The notes beneath the pieces were generated by a model. The model did no database searches, was not told the origin of the DNA, and was given only the letters and a program-made list of their open reading frames with translations. A DNA stretch of 64,000 nt from contig NC_027866.1 in NCBI RefSeq assembly GCF_000187245.1, positions 674,411-738,410 of the forward strand, read 5' to 3'. Below are positions 38,084 through 47,204 of the stretch, one piece after another. Position 1 is the first letter of the stretch. Every line of letters starts with the position of its first letter. This stretch comes from Ogataea parapolymorpha DL-1 (lineage: Eukaryota; Ascomycota; Pichiomycetes; Pichiales; Pichiaceae). The position numbers and the translations under genes were made by a program.

Positions 38084-40159
38084 CTATACGTCTATGTCCT
38101 GGAACTGATCCAGCCACCGCAGGTTTCTGTCCACAAGCGACACCAGCCCTTGTGAGTTTGGATCGTAATCAAACAGCCCTTTGACTTGATCCTTGATCAG
38201 AATAGCGTCCTGCGTTTGCAGCAGTTTCTGTAGCACCTGGAGACACACGTACGAGAACTCTCCATAGAAGCGGAAGTTCCAGCTCATGAGCTTGCAGCAG
38301 ACTTTCAGGACATACTCGTCTGTGATCTTGTAATTCTCAGACTTGATGCCGTTCAGCTTCAAAAACTCTGTGTTATGCTCCGTGTAGTACAGATAGTATT
38401 CCAGCAGCGTGTATGCTGCAAAAACGCTGAACCGGTTGTCGAAACATGTTTTGTATGGAACCAGCGATGCCTCGTACCTGTGAATATATTGGCACTCCAT
38501 GGCGATAAGCTCCCATTCGAGAGCGATGTGCTGCACCGGGGTTTCGTCGCTGCCCATTTTTTCATTCTCCCAGATCAGCACAGATTTCAAGTTATCATAA
38601 AGAATCAAAAACAGGGAGTCCAGCCAGCGCTCGCTGAGTCTTTTTCCGCGGAATTTCGAAACGTGCGAGTTAGAAGAGACAGATCCGTTACGCGAACGGA
38701 TCGATCTCGAACGGCTGCGCCGCTCAGTGGGAACTTTTAGCGAGTTTTCGTCTTCGTGAGACATCTGCTCCCATTGGCGCTGCTGCTCCTGCTGCTCCAT
38801 CAGCAGCGAGTCGTTGTACTCTGTTTCCATCACAAATATGCTTGAGCGCAGCCTCAGGATCTCGGACCATCCCAAAGCCCGTTCCATGATCGCCAGCAGG
38901 TCGTACGCCTCGCGAAAGGTGCTGTGGAGCTTGCTGACCTCGTCGTAAAGCGCGAGATGCGACTGCGAAACGTTCTGAATGTGTGCCACAGGCGAAAACT
39001 CTACAATACCGCCGTAGCCAGACACCCAGCCAAATGTTTCCGTATCCTCCCACACTCGCTCCAGCTTTCCCTCCGAAGGCAGCGGGAATTCAAACTCTCT
39101 CGGCTTTAATGCCTTGAAAACGTCTTTCTTCTTGTTTGTGTACATGGGACAGGAATTGAGAGCCAACAGAGCGTTATGGAAGTCCTTGTTCAGAATGTGA
39201 GAGTGGATAAGCGTTTTCCAGCATTCGAATTCTGTAGGAAGACACTCGACGGCTCGTTGGGCAGAAGCCAGGGCCAAATCTGCTCTGTTCTGGCCATTGA
39301 GAAACCGTGCCTGCTCGAGAAGCATCAGCCCGTCGCGCGAATGCTCCTTAATCGCGGAATGCATCAGCCTGACAGCTTTTATATTTTCTCCCTGTTGGAG
39401 CAAGATCTTCACTTTGAGGACGTTAGCATTCAAGCCCTTGTGTGATTTTTCCAGTGCCTCGATCTCGTGCAAAGCAAAATCATGGAACTTGGTTATTTTC
39501 AGTAGTCGCATCAGCGCATCTATCAGGTTGTTGTTCATGATTGTGGGTTGATTCACCAAACTCGAGCTTCCGCACGCGACGCCTTTCGGTATCATCCGCA
39601 CGAGCGCAAAAATAGCCTCCTGGACATCCTTCTTGGATTCAAACATGTTGTAGCGACACATTCCTGGCAATTGGCGCTCAATGTCATCAGTGAACAGCAG
39701 AGATCTGACAATACATGAAACGTAGGTTTCTATCCAAATATTTGAGTTTTCATCCAGAATTTCGTACTTCTTCTTGGTGGATGCGGGGACAAACTCGGCC
39801 AAAGGCTCTTCTGAGCCGGGAAACTTGCGCTGGATCCGCAAGTCTCCCTTGCTGAAACAATTGTATGAGCAATAGAGACCTGTCACTGGGTGTTTTTCGG
39901 AGGCCGGCTGTTTGTCACTAAATTGGGCCGTTTGCAAGTACATATAGGGCTGCACCATCGATACGGTGTTGATTCCGGTGCAGTAGTGGTACTCGCCGGC
40001 GTTCGAATGCAAAGACCTGTCGTACTTGGTGAAATGCACCAGGTCTGGAGGTCCGAGCTCGTTCAGCTGGTCGAGAATTGAGGTTCGGGCGTTCACGCTT
40101 TCGGCCAGCTGGTTCTCGTATATTCGTGGCAGAGTGATCACAGGCATGACTTTGGGCAT
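38084..40159 (-). CDS. BCH1: Exomer ChAP subunit (BCH1/BUD7 family)
   Basis: Chs5-Arf1-binding protein of the exomer complex, which exports cargoes such as chitin synthase Chs3 from the trans-Golgi. 691 residues. The N-terminus contains GPPDLVHFTKYDRSLHSNAG and YHYCTGINTVS, and the middle contains tetratricopeptide-like helices (about 215-345), as in ChAPs (Bch1, Bch2, Bud7, Chs6). The C-terminal half keeps WNFRFYGEFSYVCLQVLQKL, a family signature. Bch1/Bud7 are the more conserved pair and fit best. A small Glu/Gln-rich insert and the Ser/Arg-rich segment (RRSRSRSIRSRNGSVSSN) look like a disordered loop. Confidence 0.88.
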   Translation of the reverse strand: MPKVMPVITLPRIYENQLAESVNARTSILDQLNELGPPDLVHFTKYDRSLHSNAGEYHYCTGINTVSMVQPYMYLQTAQFSDKQPASEKHPVTGLYCSYNCFSKGDLRIQRKFPGSEEPLAEFVPASTKKKYEILDENSNIWIETYVSCIVRSLLFTDDIERQLPGMCRYNMFESKKDVQEAIFALVRMIPKGVACGSSSLVNQPTIMNNNLIDALMRLLKITKFHDFALHEIEALEKSHKGLNANVLKVKILLQQGENIKAVRLMHSAIKEHSRDGLMLLEQARFLNGQNRADLALASAQRAVECLPTEFECWKTLIHSHILNKDFHNALLALNSCPMYTNKKKDVFKALKPREFEFPLPSEGKLERVWEDTETFGWVSGYGGIVEFSPVAHIQNVSQSHLALYDEVSKLHSTFREAYDLLAIMERALGWSEILRLRSSIFVMETEYNDSLLMEQQEQQRQWEQMSHEDENSLKVPTERRSRSRSIRSRNGSVSSNSHVSKFRGKRLSERWLDSLFLILYDNLKSVLIWENEKMGSDETPVQHIALEWELIAMECQYIHRYEASLVPYKTCFDNRFSVFAAYTLLEYYLYYTEHNTEFLKLNGIKSENYKITDEYVLKVCCKLMSWNFRFYGEFSYVCLQVLQKLLQTQDAILIKDQVKGLFDYDPNSQGLVSLVDRNLRWLDQFQDIDV

Positions 40160-40298
40160 TGCGGGAGATTCGGTATGCGGCTGTTAGCTCGGACAATAAC
40201 TTTACGGATTGTACAAAATATTAAAATATCGACGCGACGGTTTTCAGGTGAAAGTTTTTCTCCGTTCGAAAACAAGTTGAAAATAGGTTTCTTCAGTC

Positions 40299-41219
40299 AT
40301 GTTCAAACGGCTGTTTTCGACCTCGAGGTCGCTGCTTAAAGCACAAACCTCGAGTCTGGATCCGAAGAAGCTCAAGCACATGCAATATTTGCTCCAATAC
40401 TACGACCCGAAGGTGGTGGAGTCGATCATGCTCGCCGAGTCGTCGATTAAGAAGGAACACTTCGACAACAAGAAACTGGCCACTGTTCCGTTTGGGCCAC
40501 ACTACCTGGACGATCTAACGCAGAAGGACGCATACTTCGACCACGTGCCAGAAAAATCGTTCACGGATTACCTAGGAATGAGACAACTCAATAAGCCAGA
40601 TTTACCACCAGGAGTGAAAGGAGATGTTGACCGATTTATGGGAGATTACGACGGAAATGAGATGTCGATGGTCATGCAGGACTTGGTGTTGTCGACAGGA
40701 TTTAGCGAGGACTACATTTCCAAACTTCGAAGCAAGACCCTGATCTTAAAGAGTGTGAGAAACCAGACGTCCAAGGGAAAAATCAGCTCTTTCTACGCCC
40801 TCGTTTGCGTGGGCGACGGAAACGGGATGCTCGGAGTGGGGGAGGCAAAGGACAGAGAAGACAATGTGATGGCCGTTTTCAAGGCCCATTGGCAGGCTGT
40901 CAAGAACATGGCAAAGGTGCCTTTGCATGAAAACAGAACGATATATGGAAATATCGAGCACAAGTATGTTTCCACGGTGGTCCATTTGCGCTCTGCTCCG
41001 CCTGGTTTCGGTCTAAAGTGCAACCCGGTGATTTTTGAGCTTGCCAGATGTGCCGGAATCAAGGACCTCGGTGCCAAAGTGTATCGTTCCAGAAATAAGA
41101 TGAATGTGGTGAAGTGCGTCACGGAGGCTCTGGTCGGACAGCGCACCATCTCGGACATCGCCCTCGAACGCGGAAAGAAGGTTGTCGACCTCAGGGGCAT
41201 GTATTATTCGGCGTCCTGA
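40299..41219 (+). CDS. MRPS5: Mitochondrial ribosomal protein uS5m
   Basis: Small-subunit mitoribosome protein. 306 residues, against 307 in S. cerevisiae Mrps5. The presequence-like N-terminus is MFKRLFSTSRSLLKAQT. The S5 double-stranded RNA-binding domain begins around 148 (SKGKISSFYALVCVGDGNGM; GVGEAKDREDN). The S5 C-terminal domain contains HLRSAPPGFGLKCNPVIFEL and AGIKDLGAKVYRSRNKMNVV. It is divergent from BCH1 with 139 bp between the starts and convergent with the J-protein gene at 36 bp. Confidence 0.93.
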   Translation: MFKRLFSTSRSLLKAQTSSLDPKKLKHMQYLLQYYDPKVVESIMLAESSIKKEHFDNKKLATVPFGPHYLDDLTQKDAYFDHVPEKSFTDYLGMRQLNKPDLPPGVKGDVDRFMGDYDGNEMSMVMQDLVLSTGFSEDYISKLRSKTLILKSVRNQTSKGKISSFYALVCVGDGNGMLGVGEAKDREDNVMAVFKAHWQAVKNMAKVPLHENRTIYGNIEHKYVSTVVHLRSAPPGFGLKCNPVIFELARCAGIKDLGAKVYRSRNKMNVVKCVTEALVGQRTISDIALERGKKVVDLRGMYYSAS

Positions 41220-41255
41220 TGTACATAGTGAACATAGCTCATATCTTATTAACAT

Positions 41256-42533
41256 TTATTTAGCGCGTTTCTGGGTGGCCTCAGCCACAAGCTCCTCGAA
41301 GATACGAGCCTCCTCAGCCTCCCACTTCGACCGCTGAGTGTTCTTGAATATCTCTCCAATCATCTTTAGAGCCTCAGCACGCTCAAGGGCTTTTGCGGTA
41401 TCGATGCTTTTATCGTACAGCACAGAGTCAACAACATCTCGGATGGTCGACGAGATCTCCAGATGCGAGCCTTTCCATGCCGCAGCAATGATTTTACCAA
41501 TGAGTAGCTTCTCCATCTCGGCCACAGCCTCGTCTGACGGTATTTCCTCCTTGGGAGTTTTTGTATCCTTGGAATCTTTGGAATCATCCTTTCCGTCGTC
41601 TTTCTTATCTGCTGAATCCGACGTCTCTTCGCCAGCTTCTTCGCTCTTTTGCATTTGCTCCCGCTTCTCAGTCATTTTCGCCAGCTCTTGCATCGTGCTT
41701 TGCGCTTCAAGAGCACTACTGATAGTTCTAAATGTATCCTTGATGATTCCTCCCTTCTCCCTAAGAGATCCCATCCAACCACCAAGCCCCAAAAACGTCC
41801 TGTGCGATTTCATAAATATGTTGGCCTTTGCAATGTATATAGACCCTATCGTGTGGAGAATTTCCAAGCCAAAGGACTCCATTTTGAGGTTCTCGGCTTC
41901 CAACTGGAACTTGCTCTTGAACGAGCGAATTATATCGTCCGACTTGTCTGTTTCTGTGTACAAAGAGAGCTTAGCAGTGAGCTTCTTCACTAGTTCCTTC
42001 TTGATCTCTTCCTTGCGTTGCCTGCTCTCCTCGTCCAACTTGTCCTGCTCCTCTTTCTTCACTCTTTCTTGTTCTTTCTTCATCATCTTGAGCTTTTGTT
42101 CCTCGCTCAGGTCTGCGTATTTCCCGTCTTCTAGTTTTAGACTACCACTAGGAGCTGCATTCTGACGAGCCTCCTCCTCAGCCTCCAGTTCATACTGTTT
42201 CGATAAATTTTTGAACAACGTGAGCTCTCCAATGTAGTCCAAAAATGCCTCGCCACCAAAAATTTGGTCGAAGAATTGCTCGGGATCAGCCATTTCGCTG
42301 CTCTCGCGCACCTCACTGAGTCCATGCTGGTCGTATTTAGCACGCAACTGCTTATCACTTAAGATTTGGTACGCCTCGCTGACTTTTTTGAATATTTCTG
42401 CTGCTTCCTCGTTGCCGTGATTCTTGTCCGGGTGATATTTTATTGCCAATTTCCGATAGCTTTTCTTGATCTCCAGATCAGTGGCTGTCGGAGTCACCTC
42501 CAAGAGATCATAATAAGTAGTGTCAACAACCAT
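41256..42533 (-). CDS. J-domain protein Djp1/Caj1
   Basis: Hsp40 co-chaperone; Djp1 aids peroxisomal and mitochondrial protein import in S. cerevisiae, and Caj1 is a paralog. 425 residues, closer to Djp1 (432) than Caj1 (391). The J domain (about 5-72) has HPDKN intact. [20 protein letters not shown] follows, then the X domain of the family (about 200-400) containing [21 protein letters not shown] central Asp/Ser/Lys-rich linker (about 300-330) is low-complexity. I leave the symbol blank because the two paralogs cannot be separated by eye. Confidence 0.88.
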   Translation of the reverse strand: MVVDTTYYDLLEVTPTATDLEIKKSYRKLAIKYHPDKNHGNEEAAEIFKKVSEAYQILSDKQLRAKYDQHGLSEVRESSEMADPEQFFDQIFGGEAFLDYIGELTLFKNLSKQYELEAEEEARQNAAPSGSLKLEDGKYADLSEEQKLKMMKKEQERVKKEEQDKLDEESRQRKEEIKKELVKKLTAKLSLYTETDKSDDIIRSFKSKFQLEAENLKMESFGLEILHTIGSIYIAKANIFMKSHRTFLGLGGWMGSLREKGGIIKDTFRTISSALEAQSTMQELAKMTEKREQMQKSEEAGEETSDSADKKDDGKDDSKDSKDTKTPKEEIPSDEAVAEMEKLLIGKIIAAAWKGSHLEISSTIRDVVDSVLYDKSIDTAKALERAEALKMIGEIFKNTQRSKWEAEEARIFEELVAEATQKRAK

Positions 42534-42620
42534 GGAATTGAGGTAAATAGGAAATATTTTTTTCTATGTTTTTGTATGCCAGCCCTAAAACAAACATCCG
42601 TGCACCAGCTATATAGCTAC

Positions 42621-43319
42621 TTACAGACCGGCTCTTCTGCGCTTTTGAGCCTCGTTGCACTTGGCCCCGCTCTGGATGTCTTCGGCTACTAATTGATCGG
42701 CAGCAACGCGCTTCGGAATATACTCTATGCATTTTTGGGCCAGGTCGCCCGATCCTTCAACTCTAACCACCCCGTTTTCATCCCCGATTATATAATCACC
42801 AGGGTTTATAGTTTCCTGATAAGGCTCCGGATGAGAATCCAAGGTGATTTTGAGAGGCACGTTGATTCCGGCAAGTTTAACCACGGGGGCGTGTGCTGCG
42901 GTGCCCAAACCATAAGCAAAGACATTCCTCTGCAGGTCTTGGTGCTCCTTCAAATCCCTGATCCGACCAAAAACTACGGTACCCGGGCTCTTCAGATAGT
43001 TGGCACGCGTAGACATGAGGCCACCGTAAAGGGCGTTGTTGATCTTGACGTAAGGAGCGTCAAGCTTCTGGAGCTCAGGAGTCAATCCAATCACCAAGAC
43101 TGCGTCCTCAGGCAAATTATCGATATATCCGCCTTTAATTTCCTCGTAATTTGGGTCGTTCCTCGCAGCAAAAAGAACAGTGTAAGCCTTACCTGCCATT
43201 GTGGTTCCGTTAGTGCTGAATCTAGTCAAATTAGGAAAGAAACCACCGTTAGAGACACCAAACTTAAGAAGAGCATCGGAAACGTCACAGGTGGAATATT
43301 GAGAAAAGAACTTGAGCAT
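42621..43319 (-). CDS. RraA-like aldolase / oxaloacetate decarboxylase (YER010C-like)
   Basis: Related to 4-hydroxy-4-methyl-2-oxoglutarate aldolases and RraA, metal-dependent enzymes that also decarboxylate oxaloacetate. 232 residues from the ATG at 43319, against 234 in S. cerevisiae YER010C. STCDVSDALLKFG near the N-terminus, ALYGGLMSTRANYLK in the middle, and VVFGRIRDLKEHQ (Arg and Asp metal/substrate residues) are family-typical. NPGDYIIGDENGVVRV follows. An upstream in-frame stretch is open to 43625 but its content has no homology to the family, so I chose 43319. It is divergent from the PQ-loop gene (293 bp). Confidence 0.88.
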   Translation of the reverse strand: MLKFFSQYSTCDVSDALLKFGVSNGGFFPNLTRFSTNGTTMAGKAYTVLFAARNDPNYEEIKGGYIDNLPEDAVLVIGLTPELQKLDAPYVKINNALYGGLMSTRANYLKSPGTVVFGRIRDLKEHQDLQRNVFAYGLGTAAHAPVVKLAGINVPLKITLDSHPEPYQETINPGDYIIGDENGVVRVEGSGDLAQKCIEYIPKRVAADQLVAEDIQSGAKCNEAQKRRRAGL

Positions 43320-43561
43320 GTTGGTGATGGAAAAGATCACTTCGGCTGATTGGAAAAACCTGGGGAAGCAACGACGCGTCGAACGAGCAAATTTTGACGT
43401 CGATCGGCCCGCGGAATGGCTTTCCCAATGAAGAAGGCTGACGCTAAAAATTCCAGAGGGACAGCATTGTTCGAACAATAAAGAAAACGGTAGCAAATTT
43501 TTTTTCACTGGCAGTGCTGGTTCGAGACTTCCGAGGGCACTACAGGACTCGGGTTTGGCGC

Positions 43562-43569
43562 TATATAAA
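43562..43569 (+). promoter_or_regulatory. TATA box of the PQ-loop gene
   Basis: TATATAAA 51 bp before the ATG at 43613. An out-of-frame ATG at 43576 lies between them and would be included only if transcription begins right after the TATA element. Confidence 0.45.
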
Positions 43570-43612
43570 GCAAGTATGGCGCCTTTGTGGAGTCTTTTCA
43601 GAATCAACTCAA

Positions 43613-44356
43613 ATGTCTTCCGCAACTGCCAACGTTTTGGCCACTATAGGCACCATTCTATGGTGTGTGCAAATGATACCCCAAATTATTCACAATTATA
43701 AACGCAAAGACACTGAGGGACTCAATCAGTGGATGGTTTTGCTTTGGTGTCTGTGCGCCCCATTTTTCGCCATCTACTTTGTTTCGGAAAACAGCACAAT
43801 CCCCATCCAACTGCAACCTCATTTGTTTGGCTTCTTTTGCCTCATCGTTTACTTACAAGTGCTCTACTACCCTCCAGTGAGCAGGCCAAAGAAAGACATT
43901 ATTTTGCGCGGCGGTCTATTTGTGTTTTTCTGGGTTGTGCTCGAGGTGGGTTTCATCATCCCCCTACGCATGGAATACTCCAAAGGAGTGAAATGGCCGC
44001 TGCTAATTTTTGGAATCATCGGCTCCGTGCTTTTAGCTGTCGGATTGTTGCCACCATATTACGAGCTTTCAAAGCGTCAGGGACGAGTTGTTGGAATAAA
44101 CTTCATTTTCCTGGCTACCGACCTCAGCGGAGCAGTGTTTTCCCTCGCCTCGTTGGCAATCGGAGACATTGATGTTATGGGCTGTATATTATATTCGATT
44201 TGCGCGTGTTTGGAAGTTGGGATTTTCATGAGTCACGCGATATGGTGGCTCAGATTCGGTCGCAGAAGAAAGCCGGTGGACGGTGACCTTACGCAGGTGT
44301 GTACCGAGGAAGAAAAGGATTTCGACGCGATGGAAATTCCGGAATCCTTGGTTTAG
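43613..44356 (+). CDS. PQ-loop membrane protein (ILT1/YDR090C-like)
   Basis: Multi-pass membrane protein of the SWEET/PQ-loop class; in S. cerevisiae YDR090C (ILT1) is linked to ionic-liquid tolerance, and the substrate is unknown. 247 residues with seven predicted membrane spans. The first PQ motif is in WCVQMIPQIIHNYKRKDTEG. The second has Pro-Pro in place of Pro-Gln (GLLPPYYELSKRQGRVVGIN), as I recall for this fungal subgroup. The C-terminal tail is acidic and cytosolic. The start was placed at the ATG just after ACTCAA; the frame continues further upstream without a family match. Confidence 0.78.
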   Translation: MSSATANVLATIGTILWCVQMIPQIIHNYKRKDTEGLNQWMVLLWCLCAPFFAIYFVSENSTIPIQLQPHLFGFFCLIVYLQVLYYPPVSRPKKDIILRGGLFVFFWVVLEVGFIIPLRMEYSKGVKWPLLIFGIIGSVLLAVGLLPPYYELSKRQGRVVGINFIFLATDLSGAVFSLASLAIGDIDVMGCILYSICACLEVGIFMSHAIWWLRFGRRRKPVDGDLTQVCTEEEKDFDAMEIPESLV

Positions 44357-44453
44357 CTAATGGGTTTACGCATAGAGTGCATAGTATCATAGTGATGTAA
44401 TTCTAATGACGTCTACACCGAATAAATAACTGCCAAATATAAATAGAGTTGTT

Positions 44454-44828
44454 CTAGCAGGCGTCGCGTTGCTTGACGATGTAGTCGACGGCCTGGCCAA
44501 TCGTCTTGATCGAGTCCTGGTCTTGGTCTGCAATATGGATGCTAAATTCGTACTCGATTTCCATCATTATCTCCACCGAATCGAGCGAATCGAGTCCCAA
44601 GTCTTTGGAGAACGATGTCTTTTCTGTGAGAGGAGTGCCTGGCTTGATCTTGTTGTAGCATTCGAGCATCTCCGTGATTCTCTCCATCACTATTTCTCTG
44701 GTTAATGTGGGGGCAGAGCTGTAGAATCGCAGGCCTGACACAGGCAACATGTGCGTCGTCGGCTTCACGACACCCTGGCGAGCTGCCATGGCCAAAGCTC
44801 GACAGCCAAAACGGGATGCTGGGAACAT
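44454..44828 (-). CDS. ACP1: Mitochondrial acyl carrier protein
   Basis: Carries the growing acyl chain in mitochondrial type II fatty-acid synthesis (lipoate precursor) and supports Fe-S assembly. 124 residues. The N-terminal 40 residues form a basic, Ser/Ala-rich presequence. The phosphopantetheine site is DSL at 80-82, within SKDLGLDSLDSVEIMMEIEY, with Ser81 as the attachment residue. It shares a 118-bp promoter with divergent MRPS12, another mitochondrial gene. Confidence 0.95.
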   Translation of the reverse strand: MFPASRFGCRALAMAARQGVVKPTTHMLPVSGLRFYSSAPTLTREIVMERITEMLECYNKIKPGTPLTEKTSFSKDLGLDSLDSVEIMMEIEYEFSIHIADQDQDSIKTIGQAVDYIVKQRDAC

Positions 44829-44946
44829 TTTATTTTATAAGTATCAAATCTCCACAGCTACTCCAACTTTTTGAACCAAGGTGAAAGGCAGGGTAACGAC
44901 GGTTGATAAAGTGGTTTTTTTATTTTTCATTTTTTGTTCGCTCGCC

Positions 44947-45453
44947 ATGCTCAGACTGTTTTCCGGATCCCTGCTCAAACCGGGCCGGTTCTTCTCTCCT
45001 TTTAAAAGCGCAACGCCATCAATCATGTCGCGCATATCACCACTTCCCACCGCATTCTCGCAGCAAAGATTCGTCACCATCAACCAAATCAATAGAGGAC
45101 AGGAGTTTATTACCAAGAAGAAGAGAGGTTCCAAGGCCCCCGATCTTCAAAGAAACCCAATAAAAAAGGGCGTCATCTTGAGAGTCATGATTCTCAAGCC
45201 AAAGAAACCAAACTCGGCCCAGAGAAAGGCTGCGAGAGTTAGACTTACCAACGGAAGAGTCGTGTCGGCATATATTCCAGGTATTGGACACAATGCCCAG
45301 GAACACTCGGTGGTGTATGTGCGAGGCGGTAGAGTGCAGGATTTGCCTGGTGTTAAATATCACTTGATCCGTGGAGCCATGGACTTGGCTGGTGTTGCCA
45401 ATAGAAAGACGGCCAGATCCAAATACGGAGTGAAAAAGCCCTCGAAAGAATGA
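44947..45453 (+). CDS. MRPS12: Mitochondrial ribosomal protein uS12m
   Basis: Small-subunit decoding-centre protein of the mitoribosome. 168 residues from the ATG at 44947 (S. cerevisiae 153). The N-terminal ~50 residues are a mitochondrial presequence. The S12 core carries [39 protein letters not shown] and [12 protein letters not shown], which hold the residues linked to accuracy in bacterial S12. An in-frame upstream extension begins with GTG and was not used. It converges with DBP6 at 26 bp. Confidence 0.95.
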   Translation: MLRLFSGSLLKPGRFFSPFKSATPSIMSRISPLPTAFSQQRFVTINQINRGQEFITKKKRGSKAPDLQRNPIKKGVILRVMILKPKKPNSAQRKAARVRLTNGRVVSAYIPGIGHNAQEHSVVYVRGGRVQDLPGVKYHLIRGAMDLAGVANRKTARSKYGVKKPSKE

Positions 45454-45479
45454 TGTACATAGAACCATTAACTGATTAA

Positions 45480-47162
45480 TTACCTGGTATTTCTAATTTC
45501 TTTCTCGAGCTCGTCCAAGCACTCGTTATAGACGTCTTTATTAAGCTCGAGCACGAAATCCGAGTCCGTTTTTTCGTCTGTTTCTCTGACCACCTTCACT
45601 TCCTCGATATCCTTGCCGTTTCTATTAATCACTCCACCCGAGTAAACAAGTCGCTTGAACCACCGGAAATCTCCATCTCCGAAACAGAGCGTTACCGCTG
45701 TTCCATGCCTGTTGGCACGTGCTGTTCTGCCAACTCTGTGAATGTATTCCTTGGTAGAAAGAGGGAGGTCGTAGTTTAAAACAAATTTGATCGATTCGAT
45801 GTTCATTCCGCGCGCGATGAGATCGGTAGCAATCAAAATACCACCCTCCTCGTGGAACTTTTTGAGGATCTTTGCCCTCTCGTGGGATTTGAGACTATAA
45901 TTGACGGACATTATGTTCAAATCCAGGCCCAGCTTTTCACTCAAAAGCGTAAGCAGACGAGCAAGTCTAATTGCCGACTCATTCGATTTGGTAAACACAA
46001 GTCCGTGAGAACTGTACTCTGGCTGCTCCAGGTAGCGGAGTAACACCATTGGCTTGAAAAAGGCCAGCTTCTCGTTGACCCGCACAAATTTCTCGTCGAG
46101 ATTTGGCGGAATCTGGTACAGTTCGTTCACCAACTGTTCTGCGTTGTTGATCACCACCAGTTTAGGCTTGAAAAGCTTAAGATGGAACAATTTTTCGGAA
46201 TCTGTCGTCAAAGTCGCACTGAAAATCAGTTTACTGCATTTCACAGTATAGCTGTTGTAAAAGTCTTCTCCTTCACCGTATTTCTGGTCGTTCTCCAATT
46301 TGGTGATCAAAGTGTCGCACCAATTTTGAAACGACTGGTTCAGCAACCGATCTGCCTCATCAACCACCAAAAATCGGAGCTGTGAAAGGTCCATGCCGTT
46401 CAGCAGATGCTCAACTAGACGACCTGGTGTGGAAACAACTATGTCAGGCTTGATTGCTGCAAGTTTCTTCGCTTCTTCCTTAACACTCACGTCACTACGG
46501 AGCGCTAGAGCATTAATATCGAGGCCTTTTGTCAACTGCAATATGTTAGAGTAGACCTGTGTGATCAATGGCTTCGTTGGAACCAGAATTATGCATCTTA
46601 GTCGAGGAACAACTCGGCCAATTAAGCTTTGTACTATTGGAATCAGGTATGCTAGTGTCTTACCTGAACCTGTCGATGCGTTGACCAAGTAGTCGCCAAA
46701 AGGGGTCGGATCAATCTTATTGGCACTGATGTCTTTCAAAAGAGACTCTATCACGTTGATCTGCACGGAGAAGGCAGAAGTTATGCCAAACTTGGTCTCG
46801 AGGTTGAAAATTATCACTGGATCAAGTGCAGGCTCAAAATCCTTGAATGGCTTTGTTTGGGTAGTATTGTGATACTCAGGAGTGGAAAGCCAATTAAGGT
46901 TTTTGTTCTTCTGTTCCTGCGAATACAGAGACTTGTCTCGAGGCAACTTGGGCTGTGGAAGCGGTGCGACGTCTCTCTCTATCTCCATTGGTTCTGCCTC
47001 ATCGATGTCTGGGTGTTTATCGGCAATTTTGTCCTGTAATTCCATGGTTCTGCTGTACCGTTCAAGCACAGACGAGTGAGGATCGGCCCCTTCATCTTCA
47101 AGAGGCCTTTTACGACTGACTGTGGACATGATTTTACTCGAATTTTTTAGGAATATTTTCAT
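45480..47162 (-). CDS. DBP6: DEAD-box RNA helicase Dbp6 (60S assembly)
   Basis: Nucleolar helicase needed early in 60S subunit assembly. 560 residues from the first ATG; a second in-frame ATG at 47129 (MSTVSRKRPLEDEG) gives 549 and is an equally good start, as the first 11 codons are AT-rich. Helicase motifs: [54 protein letters not shown], and HRVGRTARANRHG. The absent classical Q motif phenylalanine context and the spacing FQNWCDTLI are typical of Dbp6/DDX51 rather than other helicases. The N-terminus is short and acidic. Confidence 0.9.
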   Translation of the reverse strand: MKIFLKNSSKIMSTVSRKRPLEDEGADPHSSVLERYSRTMELQDKIADKHPDIDEAEPMEIERDVAPLPQPKLPRDKSLYSQEQKNKNLNWLSTPEYHNTTQTKPFKDFEPALDPVIIFNLETKFGITSAFSVQINVIESLLKDISANKIDPTPFGDYLVNASTGSGKTLAYLIPIVQSLIGRVVPRLRCIILVPTKPLITQVYSNILQLTKGLDINALALRSDVSVKEEAKKLAAIKPDIVVSTPGRLVEHLLNGMDLSQLRFLVVDEADRLLNQSFQNWCDTLITKLENDQKYGEGEDFYNSYTVKCSKLIFSATLTTDSEKLFHLKLFKPKLVVINNAEQLVNELYQIPPNLDEKFVRVNEKLAFFKPMVLLRYLEQPEYSSHGLVFTKSNESAIRLARLLTLLSEKLGLDLNIMSVNYSLKSHERAKILKKFHEEGGILIATDLIARGMNIESIKFVLNYDLPLSTKEYIHRVGRTARANRHGTAVTLCFGDGDFRWFKRLVYSGGVINRNGKDIEEVKVVRETDEKTDSDFVLELNKDVYNECLDELEKEIRNTR

Positions 47163-47204
47163 TAAATAAATTTGTTTGTCTCACGGCTGTGCAAAAAGGC
47201 TCTC

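Noticed and set aside
41338..42165. 275-codon plus-strand open frame across the J-protein gene
   Set aside because: Ser/Ile/Leu/Phe-rich translation of the complement of a Lys/Glu-rich gene; no gene-like feature.
43320..43625. N-terminal extension of the RraA-like gene
   Set aside because: The added residues do not resemble the family, and the ATG at 43319 gives the expected length of 232.
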